Shown here one piece after another: positions 11,601 to 24,860 of a stretch of 64,000 bases of DNA. Source of the DNA: Hirsutella rhossiliensis (lineage: Eukaryota > Ascomycota > Sordariomycetes > Hypocreales > Ophiocordycipitaceae). Made by a program: the position numbers and the translations under genes. Position 1 is the stretch's first letter, and the number at the start of each line of letters is the position of its first letter. The stretch is from NCBI RefSeq assembly GCF_020360975.1, contig NW_025408670.1, positions 6,572,001-6,636,000 of the forward strand, written 5' to 3'. Below the pieces are notes generated by a model. The model did no database searches, was not told the DNA's origin, and was given only the letters and a program-made list of their open reading frames with translations.

Positions 11601-14000
11601 AGCGGTAGAGCTAGAATACGCTTACCTCCTTACGCTTCCTTTTACGGAATAAGAAGAAGATCTAAAAGTAGCTTTTTTAGTTAGTCTTCCTATCTTAACC
11701 CCTAAGGGGGTAGGAAAGGCACCTCTCTTAAAGGATTACCTAGCTGCCTTTTTATCCCTACTTCGAGAAGTAAAGGAAGGTATAGGGCCCGATATAAAAG
11801 AAGACTAATTTCTCCTTTATTTTAATCGTTTTTCTAACTTCTATCTAACGATAATAAAAGACGGTTCCTATAGAGCGTTTATAGTAGGCCGGCTTTTTAA
11901 GCTATAGCTATTAGTAAGGAAGGTATATAAGAGAGACCTCCCGGACCTACTAGTAAACTAAAAGTAGCTAGAAAGACACCCTTTTAAAGACTAGTTTTTC
12001 TAGGCCTAGAAAGACTACCTAGCCTTATATGAAGAGATAGGGTCTTTTAAAGAGGTCCTTAAGGAAAAGGCAAGAGGAAAATAGGTCCTTAGCTATAAGT
12101 AGTTTAACGGGGACGAGGGCATATACCTAAAGCACGCGTAGTATATAGCTAAGGATTAGTAGAGCAATTAACTACGTAATTATCTAATTATTTAGCCTAT
12201 ATATAGCTCTAAGGGCCTTAGGTTATAAATATAAGTCTTAGAGATTTCTTTACTCTATACCTCTTCGTCTCTACTAGAGTCGCGTAACTAACGGTATTTA
12301 CTTTAAAGGGGAAAAATAAAAATTTAAATTAACTATAATTAAGGAAGATACTTAATTAGATAATCGAGGTCTTTATAACGCCTTTAAGTATACTTAGAAG
12401 TAAGTTAGAAGGGGAGTGCTAGGGGTCTTATCCCCCCCTAACGGGCTAATATCTATAGGGGTACGATCTTACCCGTTAAAGTAGGTCTTTATCTATAAGA
12501 CTAATAAATATAGCTTCCTTTAAAAGTATAAAGCCTAGCTAGTTATTTATAGGAATTAATAGGAAAAAGGGGATCTACTTACTAAGGCAACTACCTTAGT
12601 AGGGATGTCTTTTTAGACCCTTATAGCTATAGTAGTAGAATTCGACCTCGAGCTCGATTAGATAGATATAGTTAACGCCTTTATTAACTACCTACTTAAG
12701 GAAGAAGAAGTTATCTATATACGCTTTCTACTAAGCTTCTAATAGCTAGGAAAGGTTCTATAGCTTAGGAAAGCTCTATATAGACTATAAAGATTACCCT
12801 TTCTTTAGTAATAGTATTTAACCGATTCCCTTAAAGCCTTAGGCTTTAAGAAAGTCCCTTAAGAACCGTATATAATATAGAAGGGTAAAAACATAGTCTT
12901 CTTTTACGTCGACGATATTATCTAAGCTTACTTAAAAGAGGAAGAGGCTACTACTAGGGAGGCTATATAAGGCCTATAATAAAGGTATAAGATAACTAAG
13001 CTAAGGGAGCTAAAGTAGTTCTTAGGGATATAAATCCTTTAGAATAGATCCTAATAGACTATCTAGCTTACCTAGGACGCCTATATCGATAAGGTCGCTT
13101 ATAAATTCCTCCCTAATTTACTTAATAAAAAGCTTCCCTTTACGCTTATATTAAACGAAGAGCTTTTACCTAATCCGTTCTTTTAAGCTAAGGAGTAAGA
13201 GAAATACTAATATTAATAGAAGGTAGGCTCCCTGCTTTTTTTAGCTATTTCTACTAGACCGGATATCTGTTTTATAGTCTCCCGGCTAGCTAGGTATAAC
13301 TAGAATCCTAGCCTTAGGCACTAAGAAGTAATAGACTAAGCTATCCTTTATCTCTATTTAACGAGATTATATAGTCTATGCCTAGGAGGGTAGGAAAGGA
13401 AGAAATTAGCTACTAAAATCTTCTTTTATTTAAGCGATTCGTCCTTTATAGATAATTCCTTAGATAGAAAGAGCTTATAAAGGTATATTATATCCTTTTT
13501 TAAAGGAACTATTACTTAGAGAGCTTTAAAGTAAGCTACCGTTATAACTTTAAGTATAGAGGCAGAGCTACTAGCTCTTTTAAAAGCATTAAAAGAAGCG
13601 ATTTTCCTTAGCTAGCTACTAATATCTCTATAACTATAAATTCCGACCTTATTAGCTATAGAATACGATAATATATAGACTATATAAATTCTTATAGAAA
13701 ATAGTAAGCTATTAACCTAGCTATAGTATATCGATATCTATTAGTATTAGTTACGCTAAGAGGTTTAAAGGGGACTTATTTCTATCTATTAGGTTCTAAT
13801 AGTATTAATAAAAGCCAACGGTCTTATAAAGCCCCTACTAAAGTAGAAGCTAGCTATCTTTTTATAGTAAATTAGGCTAAAAGACGTTTAAAAAAAGCTA
13901 TCCTTAGAGGCCCGCTTTAAGAGTCTATAAGAGGAGCTAATAGTATATAGGAGGAAGGAGATATCTATAGCTAAAGAAAGGAATTAGGACTTATCCTAAA
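8640..14000 (+). pseudogene. Copia gag-pol remnant
   Basis: Gag comes first, with an Ala/Pro-rich tract near 9365-9530. The reverse transcriptase lies around 12640-13100. There the plus strand reads DIVNAFINYLLKEEE, the copia finger/palm block. It then reads FFYVDDII at about 12899-12922, the catalytic YVDD box, which is intact. Numerous in-frame TAA/TAG codons occur where Gln or Trp would be expected (CAA/CAG/TGG converted by RIP). The order gag-integrase-RT-RNase H is assumed from the family; I identified RT directly and did not pinpoint integrase. Boundaries are approximate. Confidence 0.75.
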
Positions 14001-14262
14001 GGAGGGCCCCTAGCTTAATTAGGACTTATTCTTCTTAAAGGCCCCTTTTTTAAGGACTTATCCTTAGAGAAGCTCCCCTTTTTTATAGGACTTAATTTCC
14101 TTCTTAAGCCCTTTTTCCTAAGTAGGTCTAAAAGAGCCTAAGGCTAAAACCTAGATTTCTTAAGTAAGGGATAAGTATAGACTAAGACCTCCTTTATATA
14201 CTTACCGGCCTAGGTATTTAGCTTTACCCTTTTAATAAGGGCAGGCTATAGCTAAGGGGGTA

Positions 14263-14744
14263 TATCGCGAAGCGTAGCCTAATTTTATAGTTCTTAGAGA
14301 TATCCCTTAGTAAGAGGGACCTAGGAAGCTAAAAAATAGGTTTTAAAGAAGGAGCTAAAAAGAGGTATAGAGAGGAGGGTAGGGGTAAGAAGGGAAGTAA
14401 AAGTAGCGATAGCTTCCTATAAAGGTAGCGAGAGATAAGATAGATATACCGGTAATAGCTAGAAAGGAAAGGAAAAACTAGTAAAAAGCTCGGTAGTTAA
14501 AAGGATATTAATAGCTTCTTTAAGTAGGATCTTCTTTATTAATTAAGATACTAAATAGGTATAAAGAGGGGCGTTAGATAAAGGAAAGAAGGAGAATTAA
14601 GGTAATATAATAATTACTCCCTTACCTTTATTACGGCTCTTATAAGAATTAAATCTCTTTACCTTACTTATCCGACCCCTTACTTTTAATTTTACCTTTA
14701 TATATTTTTATATACTTCTTATATCTCTCTTTATAAGAATTATA
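14263..14744 (+). repeat. Copia 3' LTR (482 bp)
   Basis: Direct repeat of 8036-8517. Confidence 0.88.
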
Positions 14745-15000
14745 GAATCGTAATATAAGAGGTTTATTATCTTAATTAAGCTTTAAAGTAACTTAATAGA
14801 ACTTTATAGTATAACTTAATACTAAGATCCTTTATTAAAGTTCTTAAAGTTTCTATTTAGCTTCTTATTCCTTATTAGTTATTTTAAATACCTTTATAAT
14901 AGCTTCTTTAAATCCTTAGAAACTAATAAAGACTTTATCTATCTTATTATTATATCGCGCTAGTTAGTTATTAAGAAAATCCCTTATAATAGGTCTAAAC
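14745..15000. other. AT-rich sequence between copia and chromovirus A
   Basis: 256 bp of RIP-like DNA that should belong to the outer element. I tested whether it continues the LINE reverse transcriptase interrupted at 28905. An RPI-like triplet appears near 14992 on the minus strand, but the following residues do not fit, so the assignment is left open. Confidence 0.35.
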
Positions 15001-15186
15001 TATAAGAGTCTTTAACTATTATAGGTTATAGGCTTAGGCTATGGCCTAAGCTATATAGTTACGTGCGGAGGGCCGGATCCCGTATATATATATACGGGCT
15101 AGCCGCGTATAGGAGAGCTCTATATAGCTTATTAATATTATCCTATAGACGGCACCTACGCGTACGCCTTTGCCTACTCCGTAATA
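15001..15186 (+). repeat. Chromovirus A 5' LTR (186 bp)
   Basis: Matches 28719-28904 directly, and 18103-18283 and 24861-25046 in inverted orientation. Contains GTGCGGAGGGCCGGATCC, shared by all four copies. Confidence 0.88.
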
Positions 15187-15194
15187 GTATAAGC

Positions 15195-18102
15195 TATTAA
15201 TTAATAGATCTAATAAATATCTCTCCGGAGAGGGCGCCTCCCCCTTAAGGAAGCACTCCGCCCCTCCCTAGACGGATAGGAAGTATCGTAGCTATCCTAG
15301 AAGCGATTAAAAGCGCGACGGCTAGCGAGAAGGACGAGGTTCTCGCTATACTAGGGGAGCCGTCTACGAGACCGGCTTTAACCCCTACGGCCTCCGTAAC
15401 GCCGGTTACGGCGGCGATACTACCAATAAGGAAGCCGCTCCCTTAGCTAACTTAGGACGGTAAGCCGGAGTCCTTTTACTTCTTCCTTAGCCGGCTATAA
15501 ACGAAGTTTATAACCGATAAGAAATAGGGCCTAAATAGCTATCGCGATATAGCGTGGTATTCGCTCCTCTATACGCTGCTAGAGCCCTAGATATAGCGGA
15601 TCTCCGGATTCTAAGATAAGGGCGGCCCTAGGGGCAGACGCGACCTATAAGACTTCTTCTAATACCTTATATATACGTTCGGCAACGTATAGGAGTAGGA
15701 AAAGGCGTAAGATAGGCTACGGACCCTTAAGTAGAGAGATAGATAAACCTTTAGCGAATTCCTTCCCGATTTCGAAGAGACGCTCTTATAGGCAGCGGGG
15801 ACTACGGTATAAGAAGATAGCGCGAAGCTTATATAGCTATAGAATTCGATTACGCTAGCCTTATAGGAGCTACTTATCCCTATAATTATACTTACTAACT
15901 ATAGCGAGTACGTAAGCCGGTTAATAAAGGTAGCTTAGGGCTATAAGTAGACGCCGCGTTTCTAGAAGCTCCGTAAGCGTACGCTATATAGCGGCGACGG
16001 GATTACCGCCCCTCTATAAGATAAATAACCGGCTATCGATACGGATAGGGATACCCTAATATCGGCTACCCGTATAGACCGGGCTAAACGTAGTAAGAAG
16101 ACGCTATCGACTACCCCCTATACCGCCCCGCACTTTAAGTAGCGGGCGAAGTAGGTAACGAGCGAGGAAATTAGGAAGAGGAAGGCTAATAGCCGCTACC
16201 TATATTACGGAGCATCTACGTACTTTATATTAAAATACCCCTTCCTTTTAGCTAAGCGGCCCGTAGCGGTTCGAGTAGCGAAGATAGAACCGCTCCTCGC
16301 CTTAGACGATAAGGAGGACTCCGCCCCCCTAGGCCTAGAGGAAAAAGAGTAGCTCTAGAGTAAAGATAGGCTCTAAAGCCTTAATTACTAGTACTAGTAA
16401 AAGAGAAGGAAGAATTATCCGCCTATATAAAAGAGGAGCCTACTTTAATATAGGTTATAATTAATAACTCCTTACCCGTTACCGCCCTTATAGACGAGGG
16501 CTACTAGTACTACGCCGTAGTTAACGAGGTACTTATACGAGAGATATAAGTGCCGGTAGAAAAGATCGCCCTAAGGCGAGTAAAGGGCGCCTTAGGCGCG
16601 ATAGAGGGTATAGTAATTAAGGGCATTATATAGCTAGCTATAAAGGTCGACGGTTACTATAAGCTTATCGTAGCCTATATAATCCCTTAACTAGAGTTTC
16701 CCTTAATCCTTAGGAAACCCTAGTTATTATATATAGAGTTATACTCGGTTCTATACTAAAGGAAGCTATAGTTTAAGCCTACGTAACGGTAGGTCCGCTA
16801 CGACGATAGTTCTATAGGCGTAGGACTAGGCGTATAAGCTTTATACTCGGTATAAGAAGTCCTTGCCTCTATCTTTATAGGAACTATATAACGGGTAGAG
16901 CGGGGGCAAGGCCGGGTAGCGGCTAACGTAGCGGTCTACGTAGTTAGCCTAGCGGACATCGATAAGGCCCTCCGGATAAAGAAGCCGAAGTCGCCCTTTA
17001 AGCTACGGTAATAGATACTAGAGCGCTTTTACGACCTCCTACCGCTATTTAAGTCCTAGGAAGCGGATAAGCTTAACCCGTATAAGCTAGGGGTAGACTA
17101 TAGGATCGTACTCTATACTAATAAGAAGGGGTAGGAACTACCTATACTATTCGGACCGCTATATAGTATATTTTACGCGGAGCTGCTAGTGCTAAAGAAG
17201 ACGCTAAGGGACCTCTTAGATAAGGGTTTTATTTAAGTAAGTAGCTCCGAAGTAGGAGCGCCGGTCTTATTCGTATATAAACTAAGGGGCGGGATATAGT
17301 TCTATTATGACTATAGGGCCCTAAACGTAATTACGAGGCTAGACCGCTACCCCTTACCCTTAATCTTAGATACGCTCTATAACCTTTTAAAGGCAAAGTA
17401 GTTTACGAAGCTAGATATAAAATAGGCGTTCTATAAGGTATAGATCTTAGAGGGTAATAAGTAGAAGATAGCGTTCTATATACGCTATGGCTTATTTAAG
17501 TAGCTTATAACGCCCTTCGGCCTCTTACGAGCGCCCGCTACCTTCTAGCGTTATATTAATAATATACTTTAAGACTTCCTCGATAAGTTCGCCTCTATAT
17601 ATATAGATAATATCCTTATTTATATAAGCGGCTCCTATAAGGACTATATACGGGAAGTATAAAGGGTCCTAGAGCGCCTTTAACTTTATAGGCTCTACCT
17701 TAACCTAAATAAGTGCGAATTTAGGGTTAAGAGGGTTAAGTACCTAGGCTTTATTATCTACGTAGGCATAGGTATATAAGCGGACCCCGTAAAGATCTAA
17801 GCGATTTAGGACTAAGCTGCCCTAACTACGTAGATAGGCGTATAGAGCTTCCTTAGGTTCGCGAACTATTATAGGATATTTATTAAGGGCTTCTCCCGTA
17901 TTATAATGCCCTTAAATAAGATTACTAGGAAGCGGACTGCCTTTCGCTAAGGGCCTATATAGGAAGGAGCGTTCTATACGCTTAAGGACCTATTCTCTTA
18001 AGCCTAGGTACTACTCTAGTAGGACTTCGACCGGTTTACGTTAGTTAAAGCGGACTATAGCGGCTAGGTACTTAGAGGAACGCTCTCTTAAGAGGTAGAC
18101 GG
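15195..18102 (+). pseudogene. Chromovirus A gag and 5' pol remnant
   Basis: Gag is followed by a CCHC zinc knuckle at 16197-16238, where all four zinc ligands now read TAC (Tyr) with the exact C-x2-C-x4-H-x4-C spacing. The copy B allele still has TGC at three of these positions. A protease-like LIDEG occurs near 16491. The reverse transcriptase catalytic box reads YIDNILIY at about 17600, where Asn replaces the second Asp, explained by one TG-to-TA change. The remnant ends at the copy B insertion, inside the RNase H region. Many in-frame stops are present. Confidence 0.8.
18098..18102. repeat. 5-bp target site duplication of copy B, left (GACGG)
   Basis: GACGG at 18098-18102 is repeated at 25047-25051, immediately outside both ends of copy B. 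Copy B's own uninterrupted internal sequence shows the pre-insertion arrangement. Confidence 0.85.
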
Positions 18103-18283
18103 TGTCACGGAGTAGGCAGAGGCGTATATATAGGTGCCGTCTATAGGATAATATTAATAAGCTATATAGAGCTCTTCTATACGCGGCTAGCCCGCCCCTA
18201 TACTTACGGGATCCGGCCCTCCGCACGTAACTATACGGCTTAGGCGCGGCTAACCTTACCTATAATAGTTAAAGACTCTTATA
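18103..18283 (-). repeat. Chromovirus B 3' LTR (181 bp)
   Basis: Inverted relative to copy A LTRs and parallel to 24861-25046. It keeps TGTCACGG where the partner has TATTACGG. Confidence 0.88.
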
Positions 18284-18566
18284 TAATGCCTCCCTCGAGC
18301 GCGGCGTAGCGCTGCCTATGCGGCTCCCGTATAATGGGCCGTGCGCGGCTCTTCCTGCCCTTTCCGTTAATAGGGCCGGCCTACTAGCCCTATTATCCCG
18401 CGCCCGTTAGCCGGGCAGCGGGACCCGCTCTATACTCGTCGGCCGGCTAGCCGTTTAAATAGGGCGTAACCTATTATATACGCCCCTAGGTAGCGGCGGC
18501 TGGTCCGGACCTACGTAAGCCTTAGGTTGCCGTCCTCTACCTTAGGTAGTATCCTCTACTAAGGGG

Positions 18567-19735
18567 TATATAAGGCGGTATCCCCCCCTTCCCCCTTCCC
18601 TTCCTTCTCTCCCTTCTTTAACCGTAGTAGTAGTATTAATAGGTAAGTTCCGCTCTACCTAGGGCGTTAGTCCGTTCCTAGCTATACGGGCCGCTCTATT
18701 AACATATGCTCGTAGTAGTAGCGGTAGTAGTAATAATAGCCCTAATAATAATAATAACTTTAACTAGTAAGTTCCGCGCCTTATAGAGCGGGAGGCCGTA
18801 TTCCGTCGTGCTAACTTCCGCGATAGATATATCCGCCTCTCCTCTCCTACCTCCTCCTTCTCGGGCGTGTGGGAGTCGTTCGTCGACGCCGTGCTGGCGG
18901 CCGACGACGACTCCACCGCTACGCCGCTCCTACCCGCGCCGCTGCCACCGCTCCCACCGCCGCCGCCGCCGCCTCTACTACGCTATTCGCTCTCACGTCG
19001 CCCCTTAGGGTAACGACGCCGTCCCCGCCGCTACCTATAACGCCCGGCCCCTCGGCCCCCGCCTCCGTCTCCGCTACCCCCGTAAGTCTATAGTTAGGCA
19101 AGCGTAATAGACGTTATCCGCTAACCTCCTATAGCATAAGCGCTAAGTGTAGGCCGGCGCCGCTTGCTCGGCCCCCTATATACGTTATGCGTCGTAGGAG
19201 CTCGACTACTCTAACTAGGCCGGGCGCCGCCGCGGCGGCAGCTGCTACTAGTACGCGCGAGCCGGCCGCGCCTATAAGGCGGCGCCTCCCGTCCTACTCG
19301 CTACGGCGTCGGCTTAGAAGGCTAGCTCGCACGGGCAGGCGCGGGGGGCTGCTAAGAAGCGCCTTACCGCCGCCGCCGCCGCCTACCGCAACCTCCGCGC
19401 CCTCGAGCGATAGGGCCTTATACCTAAGTAAGTCCTACTCCTCCGCTCCCCTATTTCCGCCTCTAACGTACCCGGCGCTAGGGATACTACCTCTATCGCC
19501 TTATCGGCGGTCCCCTTAGCCGTGCCCGCCTCCGCTACCGCCGCTGCCCCCGCCGCCGCTGGCCGCCCCCTCTACCCCCGGAGCCGCCGCCGCCGCCGAC
19601 TAGCTTACGGGCTTAGAGGGCCGCCTTAGCGCCCTAGAGACCGCCGCCGCCGCTAATAAAAAGGAGGAGGCCGACGAGGACGACGATAACGAAGATAATA
19701 ATAATAATAATAACGATAAGGAATAGGCCCGGGTA
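18567..19735 (+). other. Antisense transcription-unit-like ORF in chromovirus B
   Basis: On the strand opposite to B's gag-pol, between chromodomain and 3' LTR. A TATATAA box (18567-18573) is followed by a C/T-rich leader (18581-18620) and GTAAGT sites at 18643 and 18767. Open frames rich in Ala, Pro, Ser and Thr run from about 18808, with polyproline and polyalanine tracts. The end reads LTGLEGRLSALETAAAANK, then an acidic Asp/Asn run and a stop near 19723. The same arrangement occurs in copy A (27245-28415, minus). Frames are broken by indels in B. I do not recognise the product. It may be a captured gene, an accessory ORF, or compositional coincidence in a GC-rich spacer. Confidence 0.45.
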
Positions 19736-19839
19736 GTCTAAGGGCTCCGCCCTATAATAAACGCTGTTTTTATCTCCGCCCGTACTATTGCGCTTATATT
19801 GCCTATATTGCCGTAACTGCCCCCTCCGCTATGCCTACT

Positions 19840-22800
19840 TCGTGGTCCTAGCCTAGGCTGCTATCGGTAGTCCGCTAGTCCGTCGTTCTCGTCTACCGTT
19901 CCGAATAAGGCTTCGAACTTATCGAGGGCTACGGTTCCCGTAAACTTACGTATAGGTTCCTACGTAGGGTCGAGATACCCGCGCTACTTAACGAGGACCT
20001 CCCGGCGTTTCCCCCTACTAACCTTTTTCTAGCGCGCGGCCTATATCTCTTCGACCTTAAACTTATCCTTTCCCTTTACCTCGATTGCGGGCGGTTAAGC
20101 GTCCGCTACTTCTTATCTAGGTAGCGGGTTAAAGGAGGCTCTACGAAGGAGGTCTACGTTAATCTTATTATAAACCCCCGTTAAGAGACTATCGAGCTCT
20201 ATAACCTACGGGCTAATAACCCTCTATACCGTAAACTTCGCGTATAGCTAGTTAAGCTTCTTCTTTAGCTATGCCGACCTATAGTTACGGAGGTCTAGCT
20301 ATACCTTATCTCCTACCGTAAACCTATCTACTAGGGCCCTAGTCTTATTAGCGTGCCGCTCCTAATCTTACGCCGCGGCGGCTATCGCGGATTAGCAATA
20401 ATCTATAGTCTCCTATAGCTTTCGTACGAACGCGGAGGCGCGGCCCTCCGGTAACGAATTACTATACTACTCCGCTATTATATCTACGGCAAAGGGAACT
20501 AATAAGGGTAGTTCGAAGCTATACGTTATAAAGAAAGGGGCTATCTTAATAGAGGTATATAGTCTACTATTTAACGTAAGTTAGGCCGCGGGGAGCTAAT
20601 AGTCTTAGTCTACTTAGTTACGGGCTACGACGGCCTATAGGTAAGCCTACGCCTCCTAGTTAACCCTCTCGGGCCCTCTATCGGTCTATAGGTAATATAC
20701 CGTGCTAAGTAGCTATATAATCTAAAGTAGCTAGTATAGGTGCTACTAAAAGCGGCTAGTTTAATTCGATCCCCTATCGCTTATAATAGAGGCTAGCTAG
20801 CTATACGAGCGGGCCTAGTACTATAGGAAGCGCTCTATATAGGACTCCGTATCTATAGACGGTATCGGCTCTAATACTATAGACTTACTAAGTCGGTCCC
20901 AATTACTATATATAGCGGTTGCCGCCCTCTATAAGTAGGAGGTCCGTTATAAAGTCTATCTATATATATATATAGAACCGGTCGGGCACCGGAAGCTACT
21001 TAAGTAGCCCCTTAAGCTACGCCCTCTAAATCTTAGTACGGCCGTAGATATCGTAGTTACGGAGGAAGCGGCGAACGTAGTGCTATAGGAGGGGCTAGTA
21101 GAAATCCCTCGCGAGGCCTACTACTATGCCCTACTTACCTAGGTAGCCTATAATACTAGAGTTATAGACGAGCTAGACTAGCTTCCCTTAGAGCTCGTTC
21201 CGTTTATCTAGCTCCGGCGGTCTATCCTTCTCCCTAGCTTCTATAGTATACGGCGCGCCCGGCACCTATAGTCTCCCCCGCTAACGTAGGTGCCCCCGTA
21301 GGTCGATATAATAGTCGGCTACTTATACCTTTAGCTTTAGCTTTAGATTAAGGCGTGGAGCGCCGGACTTAACGGCGCGGCGTACGCTCTCGTAGGTGCG
21401 GTCTAGAGACGATATCCTATCCTATAAGCGCTAGAGGACCTTATCTTAGAACACCCGCGCCGCACGCGCCCCTAGGCCGGTCTATCCCTCCTCGCCGGGC
21501 CGAGGTAAAGGTGCGGGGGAAGGCTTATCCGTTAGCGCCGCGCCTTCCTCTACTAGGGAAGCTCCTATATAAGTCCGTAACGCTTCTTATAGGATAAGCT
21601 ATAGATCCCGGGCCTCGATGTCCGCTCCCGTCGGCCGGTCTTAATCTTTCTAGGAAAGCGTATCTAGGACTACGGAGTCCCGCCCTAGCCGGTACTTAAT
21701 CGAGAAGTTAAAGCGTAAGAGATACTCCGCCTAGCGGGCTTACCGCTCTAAGAGGTACTAGCGAGTTATAAAGTACTCGAGGTTACTATAGTCTATAAGA
21801 ACCTCGAAGCTCTTATAGCTCCGGAGCTCCGCTTACTATTGCTCGAGGCAGCTAATAATCGCTAGTATCTCCTTATCGTAAATAGCGTAGTTCCGCTCCG
21901 CTAGGGTTAGCTTATAGGAGTAGAACGCCACCGGTTACTTCCGCCCGTTTACCTCCTAGGAGAGCGTTCCTCTAAGTGCCTAGCCGCTATAGTCCGCTTT
22001 AACTAATATAGACCGGTCGAAGTCCTACTAGAGCAGCACCGGGGCTTAAGAGAATAGGTCCTTAAGCGTATAGAACGCTCCTTCCTATATAGGCCCTTAG
22101 CGAAAGGCGGTCCGCTTCCCGGTAATCTCGTTTAAGGGCATTATAATACGGGAGAAGCCCCTAATAAACATCCTATAATAGTTCGCGAACCTAAGGAAGC
22201 TCTATACGCCTATCTACGTAGTTAGGGTAGCCTAGTCCCGAATCGCCTAGATCTTTACGGGATCCGCCTATATACCTACGCCGGCGTAGATAATAAAGCC
22301 TAGGTACTTAACCCTCTTAACCCCGAATTCGTACTTATCTAGGTTAAGGTAGAGCCTATAAAGTTAGAGGCGCTCTAGGACCCTCCGTACTTTCCGTATA
22401 TAGTCCTCGTAGGAGCCGCTTATATAGATAAGGATATTATCTATATATATAAAGGCGAACTTATCGAGGAAGTCCTAAAGTACGTTATTAATATAACGCT
22501 AGAAGGTAGCGGGCGCTCCTAAGAGGCTAAAGGGCGTTATAAGCTACTCGAATAAGCCGTAGTATATACGGAACGCCGTCTTCTACTTATTACCCTCCGA
22601 GATCCGCACCTTATAGAACGCCTATTTTATATCTAGCTTCGTAAACTACTTCGCCTTCGAAAGGTTATAGAGCGTATCTAAGATTAAGGGTAAGGGGTAG
22701 CGGTCTAGCCTCGTAATTACGTTTAGAGCCCTATAGTCGTAATAGAACTATATCCCGCCCCTTAGTTTATGCATAAATAGGACCGGCGCTCCTACTTCGA

Positions 22801-24855
22801 AGCTACTTACTTAAATAAAACCCTTATCTAGGAGGTCCCTTAGCGTCTTCTTTAGTACTAGTAGTTCCGCGTATAATATACTATATAGCGGTCCGAACGG
22901 TACGGGCAGTTCCTACCCCTTTTTATCGGTGCAGAGTACGATCTTATAGTCTACCCCCGGCTTATGCGGGTTAAGCTTATCCGCTTCCTAGGACTCGAAT
23001 AGCGGTAGGAGGTCGTAAAAGCGCTCCGGTATCTACTACTATAGCTTAGAGGGCGACTTCGGCTTCTTCGCCCGGAGGGCCTTATCGATGTCCGCTAGGC
23101 TAACTACGTAGACCGCTACGTTAGCCGCTGCCCGGCCTTCCTCCCGCTCTAACCGTCGCACGGTTCCTATAAAGATAGAGGTAAGGACTTCTTATACCGA
23201 GTATAAAGCTCGTACGCCTAGTCCTACGCCTACGGAACCGTCGTCGTAGCGGACCTACCGTTACGTAGGCCTAAACTATAGCTTCTTTTAGTATAGAACC
23301 GAGTATAACTCCGTATATAATAACTAGGGTTTCCCGAAGATTAGGGGAAACTCTAGTTAGGGGATTATATAGGCCACGATAAGCTTACGGCAACTATCGA
23401 CCTTTATAGCTAGCTACGTAATGCCCTTAATTACTATACCCTCTATCGCGCCTAAGGCGCCCTTTACTCGCCTTAGGGCGATCTTTTCTACCAGCACTTA
23501 TATCTCTTATATAAGCGCCTCATTAACTACGGCGTAGCACTAGCAGCCCTCGTCTATAAGGGCGGCGATAGGCAAGGAGTTATTAACTATAACCTATATT
23601 AAAGTAGGCTCCTCTTCTATATAGGCGGATAATTCCTCCTTCTCCTTTACTAGTGCTAGTAATTAGGGCTCTAGAGCCTATCTTTGCTCTAGAGCTACTC
23701 TTTTTCCTCCGGGCCTAAGGGAGCGGAGTCCTCTTCGTCGTCTAAGGTAAGGAGCGGTTCTATCTTCGCTACTCGAACTACTATAGGCCGCTTAGCTAAA
23801 AGGAAGGGGCATTTTAATATAAAGTATATAGACGCGCCGCAACGTAGGCAGCGGCCGTTAGCCTTCCTTTTCCCGATTTCCTCGCTTATTACCTACTTCG
23901 CCCGCTACTTAGAGAGCGGGATAGTATAAGGGATATTCGAAGACGACTTCTTACCGCGTTTAGCTCGGTCCGTGCGGGTAGCCGATATTAGGGTGTCTCC
24001 GTTAGTGTCGATAGTCGGCTATTCCTCTTATAGAGGGGCGGTGATCCCGTTACCGCTATACGGCGTGCGCTTACAAAGCTTTTAAAAACGCGGCGTTTAC
24101 TTATAGCCCTATACTACCTTTATTAACCGGCTTACGTACTCGCCGTAGTTAGTAGGTATAATTACGGGGATAAGTAGCTCCCGTAGGGCCGGCGTAATTA
24201 AGTTCCGTAACTATATAAGCTTCGCGCTATCTTCTTATACCATAGTTCCCGCTACTTATAAGAGCGTCTCTTCGAAGTTAGGGAGGAATTCGCTAAAGGT
24301 CTACCCGTCCCTCTACTTAAGGGTCCGTAGCCTATCCTATGCCTTCTCCCGCTCCTATACGTTGCCGAACGTATATATAAGGTGTTAGAAGAAGTCTTAT
24401 AGGTCGCGTCTGCCTCTAGGGCCGCCCTTATCCTAGAATCTAAAGATCCGCCGTATCTAGGGCTCCGGTAGCGTATAGAGGAGCGAATACTACACTATAT
24501 TACGATAGCCGTTTAGGCCCTATTTCTCGTCTATTATAAACTTCGTTTATAGCCGGCTAAGGAAGAAGTAGAAGGACTTAGGCTTACTATCCTAAGTCGG
24601 CTAGGGAAGCGGCTTCCGTATCGGTAGTGCCGCCGCTATAACCGGTATTACTAAGGTCGTAGGGGTTAACGCTAGTCTCGTAAACGGCTCCCTTAGTATA
24701 GCGAGAACCTCGTTCTTCTCGCTAGCTATCGCGCTTCTAATCGCTTCTAGGATAGCTATAATACTTCCTATCCGCCTAGGGGGTAGCGGGGTGCTCCCTT
24801 AAGGAAGCGGCACCCTTTCCGGGGAGATATCTATTAGATCTATTAGTTAATAGCT
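19840..24855 (-). pseudogene. Chromovirus B gag-pol remnant
   Basis: Collinear with copy A on the opposite strand. The gag zinc knuckle (23809-23850) still has Cys codons at ligands 1, 2 and 4 and Tyr (TAC) for the His, so it is less damaged than in A. RT is around 22440 and the chromodomain at about 19950-20010 (EVLVK.RGYLDPT.EPI, dots being TAG stops where Trp is expected). A chromodomain at the pol C-terminus places the element among chromoviruses, whose integrases are thought to read histone marks. Start and end are approximate. Confidence 0.8.
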
Positions 24856-24860
24856 TATAC

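Larger units (their letters stand above)
8036..14744 (+). mobile_element. Ty1/copia LTR retrotransposon, RIP-inactivated
   Basis: 6.7-kb element with two direct 482-bp LTRs (8036-8517 and 14263-14744). Each begins TATCGCGAAGCG and ends TTATA. The TA ends fit the usual TG...CA termini after RIP converted TG and CA to TA. The interior has no ATG-initiated frame but keeps a readable reverse transcriptase in the plus direction. The five bases flanking the two ends do not match, so no target duplication is visible. Confidence 0.88.
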
